Assembly (NCBI RefSeq): GCF_014191775.1
Contig: NZ_JACHXA010000002.1
Location: forward strand, 496,001 to 560,000
DNA length: 64,000 nucleotides
Source: Limibacillus halophilus
GTDB lineage: Bacteria > Pseudomonadota > Alphaproteobacteria > Kiloniellales > CECT-8803
Direction: 5' to 3'
This document shows, piece after piece, positions 34,148 to 43,461 of the stretch (positions are counted from its first letter, which is position 1; the number at the start of each line of letters is the position of its first letter). The notes beneath the pieces are model-generated. The model was not told the origin of the DNA, made no database searches, and saw only the letters and a list, made by a program, of their open reading frames with translations. The position numbers and the translations under genes were made by a program.

Positions 34148-35038
34148 ATGACAAAGATCATTGTAGCGATCCCAAGGCGGTTCAATCTCACAACAGTCCA
34201 TAGCTTCCTGGCTAAGCTAATCGGCCCTGAGGAGAAACCCAAAACTAAGAATTTTATCTTTGATTTCCAGTATCTTGAATTTATTGATGGAGGTGGCTTA
34301 ACAGCCTTAACCAACATTATTGAGTGGCTCCGGTTGTACAATGCCAGCATCGAGTTCTGCAATTTCTCACACTCAAATGAGAGCGTTCGCTATCTCGATG
34401 ATTGTGGATTCTTCGAACTCTATCTGGGTCGGCCGCTTTTGGGCGTCGCCAAAGTGCGCAAGACAACGCTCCCAGCTCGCCAAGTATTGCACGCCGAGAG
34501 TTTTCAGTGGCTTGAATTGACTTTCAAGCCTTGGCTGGCAAACCTTCTAAACATGACTCAGGCGTCCCTTGCCAGTATCAACGCCTGCTTAAAAGAGATT
34601 TTTAACAACATCGATGATCATTCGACGAAGGACATCGGGTGTATACACGTACAACATTACCCGAATGTGGATCGTGTCGAAGTCACGATTTCGGACTTCG
34701 GGGTTGGTATACCCGCAAGCCTTTCGCAGAAATACGCGTTCCATAATGATGGCAAAGCAATTCTTCTAGCGACACAAGAAGGAATCACGACAAAAAGCCT
34801 CGTCAACAACCGCGGCGCGGGGCTCAAGCTGCTGATTGATTACGTGGTATCTAGAAATAATGGGAAAGTTATCATATATTCCGGTCATGGCGTGGCCCAT
34901 TTTTATCGCCGCCCCAACGGCATTGGTGAGCGCTCTTGGGTGAAGGCCAACTTCTATCCTGGCACACTGTTGAACATCAGCTTTCGGACCGACACCATAG
35001 AACAGGTGCCAGACGATAGGGAGGATTTGGAATGGTAA
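34148..35038 (+). CDS. STAS-like domain fused to a HATPase (histidine-kinase-like ATPase) domain
   Basis: A 296-residue cytoplasmic protein. Residues about 1-95 resemble a STAS domain (FIFDFQYLEFIDGGGL then a helix and ASIEFCN), but the loop that in SpoIIAA carries the phosphorylated serine (D-S-S-G) is D47-G-G-G50. Residues about 135-280 are a GHKL-type ATPase: N box E150, N154, H158; G1 box DFGVGIP at 183-189; G2 box NNRGAGL at 220-226. No sensor, membrane segment or phospho-acceptor His domain is present, so it resembles SpoIIAB/RsbW-type kinases more than two-component kinases. It overlaps the next gene by seven bases. Base composition is low in GC compared with flanking genes, suggesting acquisition by transfer. 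Output unknown. Confidence 0.8.
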   Translation: MTKIIVAIPRRFNLTTVHSFLAKLIGPEEKPKTKNFIFDFQYLEFIDGGGLTALTNIIEWLRLYNASIEFCNFSHSNESVRYLDDCGFFELYLGRPLLGVAKVRKTTLPARQVLHAESFQWLELTFKPWLANLLNMTQASLASINACLKEIFNNIDDHSTKDIGCIHVQHYPNVDRVEVTISDFGVGIPASLSQKYAFHNDGKAILLATQEGITTKSLVNNRGAGLKLLIDYVVSRNNGKVIIYSGHGVAHFYRRPNGIGERSWVKANFYPGTLLNISFRTDTIEQVPDDREDLEW

Positions 35039-35328
35039 TCAGAGCTTTAGATCACGTACCTCAGTGCTATACGTCAAAAGACGGCACAGTGATTTTTACC
35101 TTGATTCGCGCCGCTTTTTTGCGCGACCAATCCGTTACCTTATCTTTTGATGGCGTAGATGACGTTCCCTCGTCCTTCGTGAATGCTGCTTTCCTCAACC
35201 TCCTGGATTCGTTCCCGCTGGACTACATTCAGAAAAATTTAAAGGTTGTAGATTCGACACGTCAAATTAACGACATAATTCGACGTCGGTTTGCCGTGGC
35301 GCATAGTAGCCCAGTCATAGCGGCCTAG
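35032..35328 (+). CDS. STAS-like DUF4325 protein
   Basis: A 98-residue protein whose second half (VPSSFVNAAFLNLL ... IQKNLKVVDSTRQINDIIRRRF) matches the DUF4325 STAS-like pattern. It keeps a Ser-Ser pair (S47, S48) where SpoIIAA-type proteins are phosphorylated. The ATG lies within the last codons of the STAS-HATPase gene, so the two are translated together, and a kinase-substrate or partner-switch relation is likely though unproven. Low GC like its partner. It is followed by a convergent GNAT gene 11 bases away. No DNA-binding domain. Confidence 0.8.
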   Translation: MVIRALDHVPQCYTSKDGTVIFTLIRAAFLRDQSVTLSFDGVDDVPSSFVNAAFLNLLDSFPLDYIQKNLKVVDSTRQINDIIRRRFAVAHSSPVIAA

Positions 35329-35339
35329 TATTCCAAGCC

Positions 35340-35837
35340 CTAGTCCAGCGGCAGTTTCATGCCGATATGACTGGCCTTGAAACCGAGGCGTTCATAAAAG
35401 CGGTGGGCGTCCGGGCGCGTCTGATCGGTGGTGAGCTGTACGAGGCCACACCCTAAAGATCGCGCACGCTCAATGGCGAAGGCCATCAAACGTTGACCGG
35501 CCTGCTGGCCACGTTGGGAAGAGGCGACGCGCACGCCTTCGATCTGCGCGCGGGACATGCCGCGTCTGCTGACACCGTGAATGACCGTAAACTGCAAACA
35601 GCCTACAACCGCACCGTCGATCTCGGCCACCAAAAGCTCATTGCCGCCTTGCATGGACATCGCGGCGAAGGCTTTTCCATAGGCTGGATCTAGCGCCTTG
35701 CCGTTTGGTCCCGGCGGGACTTCACGACCGGCGCCCAGATTGTCGGCGGCCAGGAGCGCGACAACGCTGGGCAGGTCGGCTTCGCGGGCCGGACGGATCA
35801 TCAGGGGCGTCGTCTCGCTGTTTGGTTCTTGGGACAT
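35340..35837 (-). CDS. GNAT-family N-acetyltransferase
   Basis: A 165-residue acetyltransferase. The beta-strand plus pyrophosphate loop reads IEGVRVASSQRGQQAGQRLMAFAIERA, the R/Q-x-x-G-x-G/A acetyl-CoA motif, followed by LGCGLVQLTTDQTRPDAHRFYERLGFKAS, typical of the fold. The substrate cannot be told. ATG at 35837 is preferred; the longer frame to 35945 would run into the RNase P RNA gene just upstream on the same strand. Convergent with the DUF4325 gene. Confidence 0.9.
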   Translation of the reverse strand: MSQEPNSETTPLMIRPAREADLPSVVALLAADNLGAGREVPPGPNGKALDPAYGKAFAAMSMQGGNELLVAEIDGAVVGCLQFTVIHGVSRRGMSRAQIEGVRVASSQRGQQAGQRLMAFAIERARSLGCGLVQLTTDQTRPDAHRFYERLGFKASHIGMKLPLD

Positions 35838-35881
35838 GTGCGTCACCCTTCCCGCCCCGTGGGACTTGTAGAAAAATAAAG

Positions 35882-36298
<417 letters not shown>

Positions 36299-36304
36299 GG
36301 GTTC

Positions 36305-36333
36305 TATGTACGCTGGGCCACCTTCTGGATCAA
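36305..36333 (-). promoter_or_regulatory. rnpB promoter
   Basis: On the minus strand TTGATC (complement of 36328-36333) and TACATA (complement of 36305-36310) are separated by exactly 17 bases, and the mature RNase P RNA 5' end (36298) lies six bases after the -10 box. This is a good sigma-70 promoter, and its -35 box overlaps the stop codon of the upstream aminopeptidase gene. Confidence 0.72.
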
Positions 36334-38369
36334 GCCAGCGGTTGCGTAGCTGCCGCCAACCAGGTGCGGTCGGCTTCGTCCAGGTGCTGGCCCACGGTGG
36401 CAAAGACGCGGGCGTGATAAGCGTCGATCTGCGCCTGCTCCTCTCCAGTCAGAAGATCGAGGCGGATGACACGCCGGTCGTAGGGCGCAAGCGTCAGGGT
36501 ATGGAACCCCAGCAGAGGACGCTCGCGTCCCGGCAGATCGATCTCCTCCACCACCTCCAGGTTCTCGATGCGGATGCCGTAGGCGCCCGGCTTGTAGTAC
36601 CCCGGCTCGTTGGAAACGATCATGCCCGGCTGCAAGGCGATGCTGTTGGGAACCTTGGAGATACGCTGCGGCCCCTCGTGCACCGACAGGAAGCTGCCGA
36701 CGCCATGGCCCGTGCCGTGATCGAAGTCGAGACCCGCCTGCCAAAGATACTGGCGCGCAAGTGCATCGATCTGACTGCCGGTGGTGCCCTTCGGGAAGCG
36801 CTGGCGACCCAGCGCCAGATGCCCCTTCAGAACCAGAGTATAGCGTTCGGCCATTTCCACGCTGACCTCGCCGATCGGCAGCGTGCGGGTGACGTCGGTC
36901 GTGCCATCGGAATACTGTCCGCCGCTATCCACCAGATAGAATTCACCGCGCGTCAGCGGCCGGTTGGTCTCTTCCGTTACCCGGTAGTGGTTCAGCGCAC
37001 CATTCGGACCGACGCTTGAAATGGTATCAAAGGAGAGATCCCGCAGCTTCCCGGTCTCGCGCCGCAAGCCATGGAGCTTGTCCGCCGCCTCCATCTCGGT
37101 GATCGGATTGCCGCTATCGGCCCGCGCGCAAGCCTCGCGATCCAGCCAGGCCAGGAAGCGGATCAGCGGCACGGCGTCGCGTTCGTGCGTGCGCTTGGTT
37201 CCGGCAACCTCAACCGGATTCTTGCAGGCCTTGGCAAGCTGGCAGGGGTCGGGCGCATAAAGCAGCTTGGCGCCAGCCGCCGCCAACCGTCGGAAGAACC
37301 AAATACCCGCCGAACCAGGGTCGGCGAGAACCTTGGCGCCGCGCGCACCCAGGCCATCAAGCGCCGCACCCAAAGCGTCCGGGTCTTGCAGTCGCACGGA
37401 ATTCCCAAGTGTTCGCGCCAGAGCCGGCGTCACCTTGCGTTTATCGACGAACCAGTCGAGCGCCCCATCGGCATGCAGCACCGCAAAGGACAGGCAAAAG
37501 GGTGTGCGCGGGACATCCGCGCCCCGCAGGTTCAAAAGCCAGGCGATGGAATCAGGCAAGGTCAAGACCGCCGCCTCGGCTCCCCGCTTGGCGAGATCAT
37601 CCGCCAAAGCGGCGCGCTTATCCTCGCTGCTGCGCCCCGCGAACTCCAAAGGATGCGGGATCGCAGGCGACAGGGGTGCGGGTGGCTGCGCGCTCCAGGC
37701 ATGATCAACCAGGTTGTCGTCAAGCGGCACCAGTTCGATACCGCCCGGCGCCAGAGCCTGAATCAGGGCCTCGACCTGAGTCGGTGTGTGCAGCATGGTG
37801 TCGTAGCCCACGCGGCCGCCATTCGGCAGTTTTTCCAGCAGCCATTCGGCAGGCGGCTGCTCTGTGACGTGCAGACGCTCAAAATGCGCGCCATCAACTT
37901 GCTGCTCAAGCTGCAAGGTATAGCGCCCATCAGAAAAGATCGCCGCTGCTTCCTCTAGAACCAATGCAATGCCCGCGGAGCCGGTGAAGCCGGTCAACCA
38001 TGCCAGCCTGTCGGCGCGCTTTGGCACATACTCGCCCTGATGTTCGTCTGCGCGCGGCACAAAAAAGCCATCCAGTTCGCGCTCGGCCATCGCCGCACGC
38101 ACGCCGGCGAGCCGCTCGGCAATCGGTGGCCGCTTCTTTGAACCGGCGGATCGACGCCGCGCCTTGAGATCCTGGAAGACGCGAACCAGCTCCGGTGATG
38201 GATTTTCGCTCACCAACGCGGTCCAGGCGAGGGAATCCTCGCCCTCCGGTGCGGCCAGAACGCCATCCAACAAGGCCTCCAAATCGTCCAGTTCGAGCAC
38301 GATACCGTTCTGTCTCAGCAGCTCGACAAGCTCTGCATCAGACGCGGGGCTTCCTTCACCAGCAGTCAT
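36330..38369 (-). CDS. Aminopeptidase P family metallopeptidase (M24B)
   Basis: Xaa-Pro aminopeptidase removing N-terminal residues before proline. Of 679 residues, about 80-350 form two creatinase-N domains (ERLAGVRAAMAERELDGFFV, WLTGFTGSAGIALVL) and about 390-620 the pita-bread domain. Metal ligands are visible: D in LVDSGGQYSDGTTDVTRTL (two aspartates), H in DFDHGTGHGVGSF, E in VSNEPGYY and E in GIRIENLEVV. The C-terminal domain has RPLLGFHTLTLAPYDRR, as in the eukaryote-like XPNPEP1 subgroup. An N-terminal extension of about 75 residues (LVELLRQNGIVLELDDLEAL) precedes the usual start. ATG at 38369 is used; a TTG lies seven codons upstream. Confidence 0.94.
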   Translation of the reverse strand: MTAGEGSPASDAELVELLRQNGIVLELDDLEALLDGVLAAPEGEDSLAWTALVSENPSPELVRVFQDLKARRRSAGSKKRPPIAERLAGVRAAMAERELDGFFVPRADEHQGEYVPKRADRLAWLTGFTGSAGIALVLEEAAAIFSDGRYTLQLEQQVDGAHFERLHVTEQPPAEWLLEKLPNGGRVGYDTMLHTPTQVEALIQALAPGGIELVPLDDNLVDHAWSAQPPAPLSPAIPHPLEFAGRSSEDKRAALADDLAKRGAEAAVLTLPDSIAWLLNLRGADVPRTPFCLSFAVLHADGALDWFVDKRKVTPALARTLGNSVRLQDPDALGAALDGLGARGAKVLADPGSAGIWFFRRLAAAGAKLLYAPDPCQLAKACKNPVEVAGTKRTHERDAVPLIRFLAWLDREACARADSGNPITEMEAADKLHGLRRETGKLRDLSFDTISSVGPNGALNHYRVTEETNRPLTRGEFYLVDSGGQYSDGTTDVTRTLPIGEVSVEMAERYTLVLKGHLALGRQRFPKGTTGSQIDALARQYLWQAGLDFDHGTGHGVGSFLSVHEGPQRISKVPNSIALQPGMIVSNEPGYYKPGAYGIRIENLEVVEEIDLPGRERPLLGFHTLTLAPYDRRVIRLDLLTGEEQAQIDAYHARVFATVGQHLDEADRTWLAAATQPLA

Positions 38370-38603
38370 TCCACAACCCTTCAAATCCAAACCCGAAACT
38401 TAAAAATCGTTTTATTTCGGTAAGTTCTACCGCGTTTCTAGTCATGCTGCGGCTGCAATGCTGCAGTGCAAAACGGCCACTTCTCAGCCATGCGTCCCAG
38501 CGCCATCTTCCAGTCCATGAAGGCAACGTCGGCATGGAGCTAACGTCGCTTAGAGATAAGCTCGCAATAAAGGCTTGCATAGTGTCAAGTTGAGGTGACT
38601 GAG

Positions 38604-38984
38604 ATGTACTACGAGAAAACCCTAATCAACGACGCGATCCTGGCAAAGGCGCGCCGTGAGCAGTCCGAGTTGTTTCGGGCGTTTTTCGCTTCCTTGGGCA
38701 ACAAGTTGTTCAAGGGCATTCCTGAGCGTCTGCGTCGCGCTTACCAGCGCCGCCGCACCATGATCGCGCTTGAGCGTCTGGATGAACGCACGCTGGCCGA
38801 CATCGGCTTGGCTCCGGGCATGATCCGTCGCGCTGCGATCAGTGCTGCCGATTTTGCCTACGATCAGGAGATGCGTGGCGTTTCCAAGCCGACCTTCCTG
38901 ACGCCGGCTCAGGCCATGAATCAGGCCGACGGATTCGCTGCCAAGCGGGTTGCCAACAGCAACCGCCAGAAGAAAGCTGCGTAA
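38604..38984 (+). CDS. DUF1127 small protein
   Basis: A 126-residue basic protein with the DUF1127 core RRTMIALERLDERTLADIGLAPGMI at about residues 50-75. DUF1127 proteins are short, Arg-rich alphaproteobacterial proteins; some bind RNA and affect phosphate or carbon responses, but most have no known function. Here the core is preceded by about 45 residues and followed by about 50, longer than the minimal 45-70 residue forms. ATG at 38604 has GAGG ten bases upstream; a GTG at 38595 is the alternative. Single gene ending in a hairpin terminator. Confidence 0.88.
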   Translation: MYYEKTLINDAILAKARREQSELFRAFFASLGNKLFKGIPERLRRAYQRRRTMIALERLDERTLADIGLAPGMIRRAAISAADFAYDQEMRGVSKPTFLTPAQAMNQADGFAAKRVANSNRQKKAA

Positions 38985-39024
38985 AGCAAACCCCGCTTTC
39001 CGGCAGACCTGCACTGAACGAAAG

Positions 39025-39058
39025 GGACGGCGCTCCGTTGAGGGGCAGCCGTCCTTTT
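39025..39058 (+). terminator. Intrinsic terminator after the DUF1127 gene
   Basis: GGACGGC at 39025-39031 pairs with GCCGTCC at 39048-39054 around a 16-base loop and is followed directly by TTTT on the plus strand, 40 bases past the stop codon. It also sits just before the convergent prmA gene end. Confidence 0.75.
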
Positions 39059-39089
39059 CGCGTTTCAGGGTTGGTCGGTCCCCGGACCT

Positions 39090-39992
39090 TTACAACGGGC
39101 GGCGAAGGACCAGCGTCATCCACTCATCCAGCGGGTAGCGCGCCACCAACTCCAGCCCTACCTCAAGGTGGCGGTCTCCGACTTCGCGTTCCTGGTGATC
39201 GAGCAGCCCGGACAAGACAGCATAGCCGCCCGATGCCAGGTTGGCCGCCAGATCATCGGCCATCTCGCAGAGCGGCCCGGCTAGAATATTGGCGACGATC
39301 AAATCGTAGGGTGCCGAGTCGCGCACGACGTCGCTGTTGTAGCCATCAGACAGCTCCGCCCGCACTGCAGATGATAGGCCGTTGAGGCGCAAGTTTTCCT
39401 GGGCGACCAGAACGGAATCCCTATCGTTGTCTACTGCCAGCACCGGCCTGGACCAAAGCCGCGTCATGGCCATGGCCAACACGCCGGAACCGCAGCCCAT
39501 ATCGAGCGCCCGCTCGTAGACGACCCCCTGTTCATGCAGGTCCTGCAAGGCCAACAGACAGCCGCGCGTGGTCTCGTGCCGACCGGTCCCAAAGGCCTGA
39601 TTGGCATCGATCAACAGCGAAATGCTACCCTCGGGCGGTGTTTCCGTTACATGCGAACCATGAATGTAAACCCGTCCGGCGGTAATCGGCGGCAAAGATT
39701 TCTGACTCTCCGACACCCAATCGGTCGGAGGCAGGGGTTCTGCCTTGTAAGCGGGCGCATTCTGACCGAGACCGCTGGCCAACGCCGCCAATGACACCGC
39801 CGCCGTCAAGGCCGCGCGATCCGGCTCTTCCCCTAGATAAAGCACCACCGGCACCACACCTTTATCATCGGGGCCGCCCGTCACCAATGCGCCGCCTAAC
39901 GGCATCAATGCCTCTTCCAGCACAGCCAAGCCGTCGGCCGGAAATTCCAGGTCCACACGCCAGCCGTTGCCGCCATCGTCCGATTTTGTCAT
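39090..39992 (-). CDS. prmA: Ribosomal protein L11 methyltransferase
   Basis: Trimethylates ribosomal protein L11 using SAM. The 300-residue protein has an N-terminal substrate-binding domain, then INANQAFGTGRHE-like DANQAFGTGRHETT, the SAM motif LDMGCGSGVLAMA, and VANILAGPLCEMA (the N-P/A-P-L post-motif variant of the family). Length is usual. Its ATG shares one base with the stop of the upstream helicase gene (TAATG). Confidence 0.95.
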   Translation of the reverse strand: MTKSDDGGNGWRVDLEFPADGLAVLEEALMPLGGALVTGGPDDKGVVPVVLYLGEEPDRAALTAAVSLAALASGLGQNAPAYKAEPLPPTDWVSESQKSLPPITAGRVYIHGSHVTETPPEGSISLLIDANQAFGTGRHETTRGCLLALQDLHEQGVVYERALDMGCGSGVLAMAMTRLWSRPVLAVDNDRDSVLVAQENLRLNGLSSAVRAELSDGYNSDVVRDSAPYDLIVANILAGPLCEMADDLAANLASGGYAVLSGLLDHQEREVGDRHLEVGLELVARYPLDEWMTLVLRRPL

Positions 39993-42277
39993 TAGCCCGC
40001 CTGATCTTCGGGGACGACGAAGGAGGCCATGACCTTCTTGTCGCCCGCCTTATCGAAGGAAATGGAAAGGCGGTCGCCTTCCCGCTCGATCACCACACCA
40101 TAGCCGAATTTCTGGTGGAAAACGCGCTGACCAACCTTGAATCCGGGCTTGGAAAGCTGCCCGACCTCTTCGGCTACGCCGTCGATAAACCGCTTCGGCG
40201 CAGCACCCCTCGCGTGGCTCTGGGCCCGGCGATAACCGGGTGTCGTGCGCCCCTGCCCCCAGTCGGAGAAGCCTGCGAAGCCCGAGAAGCCCCCGTAGCC
40301 GCCGCCTCTGCTACCATAGAGGCCGGCATCGCTCTCGACCTCCACGTGGTCCTTGGGTAACTCGTCCAGGAACCGTGAAGGTAGGGCCGCCGCCCAAGAG
40401 CCATGCAGACGCCGGTTCGCAACGAAGGATATGACCACCCGCTTGCGCGCTCTGGTCAGGCCCACGTAGGCCAGGCGCCGCTCCTCTTCCAAGCCGCGCA
40501 GTCCCGTTTCGTCCAGGGCTCGCTGATTGGGAAACAGCCCTTCCTCCCAGCCCGGCAGGAAGACGCTATCGAACTCCAGCCCTTTTGCGCCATGCAAGGT
40601 CATAAGCGTAACTTGCTCTTGGTCCAGGGTCTGGGTGTTCTCCATTACCAGACTGACGTGCTCGAGGAACTGCATCAAGCTGTCGAACTCGGCCATGGCG
40701 TTGACCAATTCCTTGAGGTTCTCGAGCCGCCCCGGCGCATCAACCGATTTATCCAGTTGCCACATCTCGGTGTAGCCGGACTCGTCGAGAACAATCTCGG
40801 CCAACTCCGGGTGGGGCGTATCGCCGACCATACCGGTCCAGCGGTCGAGATCGGCAAGGAGACCGCCTAGGGAGCGCCTTGCCTGCGGCCGCAGCTCATC
40901 GGTTTCAACGATTCGCCGGGCAGCCTCGGTCAGGGGAATCTCAGCGGGACGTGCCAAGCCATGCAGCAACCGGATGGTTGCGTCGCCCAGCCCGCGTTTA
41001 GGTTTGTTGACGATGCGCTCAAAGGCCAGATCATCGCTCGGCGATTGCAAGAGCCGAAGGTAAGCCAGCGCGTCGCGTATTTCCGCGCGCTCATAGAAAC
41101 GCGGGCCACCGACGACACGGTAGGGCAGTCCCAAGGTGATGAAGCGCTCTTCAAACTCGCGGGTTTGCGCGGTCGTGCGCACCAGGATGGCGATCTCGTC
41201 GAGCGAATGCCCCTTGCGCTGTAGGGCTTCGATTTCGTCGCCCACGTAGCGGGCTTCCGCCTCGCCGTCCCAAAGACCGCGAACCCGCACTTTCTCGCCT
41301 TCGCCGCCTTCAGTCCAGAGCGTTTTCCCAAGACGTCCGGCGTTCTGCTTTATCAGACCGCTGGCCGCACCCAGAATGTTTCCGGTCGAGCGATAGTTGC
41401 GTTCCAGACGAACCAGTTTTGCGCCAGTGAAATCTTGCTCGAAACGCAGGATGTTGCCGACTTCCGCACCACGCCAGCCATAGATCGACTGATCGTCGTC
41501 ACCCACGCAACAAATGTTGTGATTGGCCTGAGCAAGCAGTCGCAACCAAAGGTACTGCGCCACGTTGGTGTCCTGGTACTCATCGACCAGAATGTATTTG
41601 AAGCGGCGATGATATTCCTCCAGCACGTCCGGGTGCTTCTGAAACAACGTCAGACAGTGCAGCAACAAGTCGCCAAAATCGCAGGCGTTCAACGTAATCA
41701 GTCGTTCCTGATACTGGCGGAAGATTTCCACGGCGCGGCCCGCCGCCATCTCGCCGCCGTCGGTTGTCTTCAGGCGGTCGGGCGTCAGCCCCTTGTCCTT
41801 CCAGCGCTCGATGGCCGAGAGCACGGCCCGAGCGGGCCATTTCTTGTCGTCGATCTGCTCGGCTCTCAGAAGCTGCTTGACCAGCCGGATCTGATCATCG
41901 GTATCGATGATAGTGAAGTTCGAGGCGAGGCCAAGGCGCTCTGCATGTTTGCGCAGTATGCGCGCAGCCAAGGCGTGGAACGTGCCCAACCACCAACTCT
42001 CAACATGATCAACACCCAGCAGGGAACTGACACGGTCTTTCATCTCCCGCGCCGCCTTGTTGGTGAAGGTCACGGCCAGAAGCTCCCCGGGCAGGCAACG
42101 GCGGGTGTAGAGCAGATGCGCAAGACGGGTGGTCAACACCCGCGTCTTACCGGTACCCGCCCCTGCCAGGACCAGGACGGGCCCGTCCAGGGCCTCGACC
42201 GCCTCCCGCTGGGTGGGGTTGAGCTTTGCAAAATAAGGTGGTGTGGCCGCCGCAGCGGCTGAAATCGAATCGGCCAT
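39992..42277 (-). CDS. uvrD: UvrD/PcrA-type DNA helicase
   Basis: Superfamily 1 3'-5' helicase acting in nucleotide excision and mismatch repair. The 761-residue protein has Q motif LNPTQREAV, Walker A LAGAGTGKTRVL, motif II LVDEYQDTN, motif III GDDDQSIYGWRGAE, motif V TLMTLHGAKGLEFDSVFLPGWEEG and motif VI EERRLAYVGLTRARK. The C-terminus holds a Tudor-like PcrA domain (GQRVFHQKFGYGVVIERE), which contacts RNA polymerase in relatives. Start ATG at 42277 (MADSISAAAAATPPYF) fits better than one at 42313. Co-transcribed with prmA. Confidence 0.96.
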   Translation of the reverse strand: MADSISAAAAATPPYFAKLNPTQREAVEALDGPVLVLAGAGTGKTRVLTTRLAHLLYTRRCLPGELLAVTFTNKAAREMKDRVSSLLGVDHVESWWLGTFHALAARILRKHAERLGLASNFTIIDTDDQIRLVKQLLRAEQIDDKKWPARAVLSAIERWKDKGLTPDRLKTTDGGEMAAGRAVEIFRQYQERLITLNACDFGDLLLHCLTLFQKHPDVLEEYHRRFKYILVDEYQDTNVAQYLWLRLLAQANHNICCVGDDDQSIYGWRGAEVGNILRFEQDFTGAKLVRLERNYRSTGNILGAASGLIKQNAGRLGKTLWTEGGEGEKVRVRGLWDGEAEARYVGDEIEALQRKGHSLDEIAILVRTTAQTREFEERFITLGLPYRVVGGPRFYERAEIRDALAYLRLLQSPSDDLAFERIVNKPKRGLGDATIRLLHGLARPAEIPLTEAARRIVETDELRPQARRSLGGLLADLDRWTGMVGDTPHPELAEIVLDESGYTEMWQLDKSVDAPGRLENLKELVNAMAEFDSLMQFLEHVSLVMENTQTLDQEQVTLMTLHGAKGLEFDSVFLPGWEEGLFPNQRALDETGLRGLEEERRLAYVGLTRARKRVVISFVANRRLHGSWAAALPSRFLDELPKDHVEVESDAGLYGSRGGGYGGFSGFAGFSDWGQGRTTPGYRRAQSHARGAAPKRFIDGVAEEVGQLSKPGFKVGQRVFHQKFGYGVVIEREGDRLSISFDKAGDKKVMASFVVPEDQAG

Positions 42278-42334
42278 GGCGGGCAATATAGCGCAGCCGG
42301 TTCGCGCCTGCACGCCGTCGCCCGTCCTGTTTTA

Positions 42335-42369
42335 CAAAAAAAAGTGGACCGCCCGAAAGCAGCCCACTT
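42335..42369 (-). terminator. Intrinsic terminator after the cysteine hydrolase gene
   Basis: On the minus strand AAGTGG and CCACTT (42342-42347 and 42364-42369 on plus) bracket a GC-rich inner stem and are followed by an eight-base T run. It lies about 48 bases past the hydrolase stop and 60 bases before the helicase start. Confidence 0.88.
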
Positions 42370-42417
42370 CCTTGAAAGCCGCCTGAGAAGAACTCCCCTT
42401 GGAACGGCGTCTCGTTA

Positions 42418-43275
42418 TCAAGCAGCTTCGGTTATGCGCTTCGTCGCTTCTTCGGTCGTCCAGAGCGCATTGGCGATGTAGCGGAAGTTTATGAGTGCTG
42501 CCATATATCCGTCACCCTCCGGCAACATGGCTGCGGCTGTTGCGTCACGTACCACCGCGACCTCGTAGCCTTGTTCCAGCAGTTCATGCAGGTGCGCCTG
42601 AACGCAAAGGTTCGCCGACATGCCCGCCAGGATCACCTTATCGATTCCCGCCTTGCGAAGCTGCAAACTAAGATCGTTGGCTTCCGGACCATACACCTTG
42701 TGCGGCGAGGCGATGATGGTCTTGCCGTCTTCAATGTAAGGTTTGTATTCCGGCATGAAGTCTGCGCCCGACCCTTCAAAGCCGTCTGTCGACAGCGGAC
42801 CCTTGCGATCGAACATGCCAATCGCATGCATCAATTTCTCAAGCGGACCGCCGAACTTCCAGCCATGATCGGTGGGGTAGTAGTAGTGGGGCGAGATCGC
42901 CACCGTCATGCCAACCGACTTGGCGGCTTTCAACAGCTTGCCGATGTTCTCGACCGTACCGTTGGATTCAACACTGGCGCCCACTACGCCCCAGGTCACA
43001 CCATCCGGGCTCAAAAAATCGATTTGGGGGTCGGTGATGACCAGAGCGGTGTTTGCCAGATTTACGTCGACATCGGTCTGCGGCAGCGCTGGTTCGGCAG
43101 GGTCGGCATAGGCCCCCTCACCCGCCGCCTCGGCGACTCCGATGCCGCCGGAAAGGCCGACACCGGCTGCGACCGCGGCAGCGGCGCCACCTCCCATCAA
43201 CAGCTTCCTGCGGCTTTCATGAATCTCCTCGCTATCAGGCGCAGACCCTTCATTGTGATGATCGCAACATTTCAT
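42418..43275 (-). CDS. Exported isochorismatase-like cysteine hydrolase (Tat signal)
   Basis: A 285-residue member of the isochorismatase/nicotinamidase superfamily. The catalytic triad is visible: D82 in VITDPQIDFL, K193 in SPHKVYG and C224 in GMSANLCVQAHLHEL. The N-terminus begins MKCCDHHNEG, followed by a twin-arginine region (ESRRKLLMGGG) and an alanine-rich hydrophobic core, so export of folded enzyme through Tat is likely; superfamily members are mostly cytoplasmic. ATG at 43275 has GGAGGG upstream. Divergent from an AraC regulator (186-base gap) that may control it. The amide or other substrate is unknown. Confidence 0.87.
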   Translation of the reverse strand: MKCCDHHNEGSAPDSEEIHESRRKLLMGGGAAAAVAAGVGLSGGIGVAEAAGEGAYADPAEPALPQTDVDVNLANTALVITDPQIDFLSPDGVTWGVVGASVESNGTVENIGKLLKAAKSVGMTVAISPHYYYPTDHGWKFGGPLEKLMHAIGMFDRKGPLSTDGFEGSGADFMPEYKPYIEDGKTIIASPHKVYGPEANDLSLQLRKAGIDKVILAGMSANLCVQAHLHELLEQGYEVAVVRDATAAAMLPEGDGYMAALINFRYIANALWTTEEATKRITEAA

Positions 43276-43461
43276 TTCTAATCCCTCCAATTCATCGACA
43301 GGCCGGATGCGTCATTGCACCACGCTTCTGCAACGCAGCTTCGGGGTAACGGCGAGCCCTTAGGTCGTTCATTTGTGCCTTATCGTCCAGTTTGATGTTG
43401 GCGCAACTGCCATGCGGGTGTATGCATCCTTGGGAGCTTTAGAATCCTTGAAGGCCTTTTG

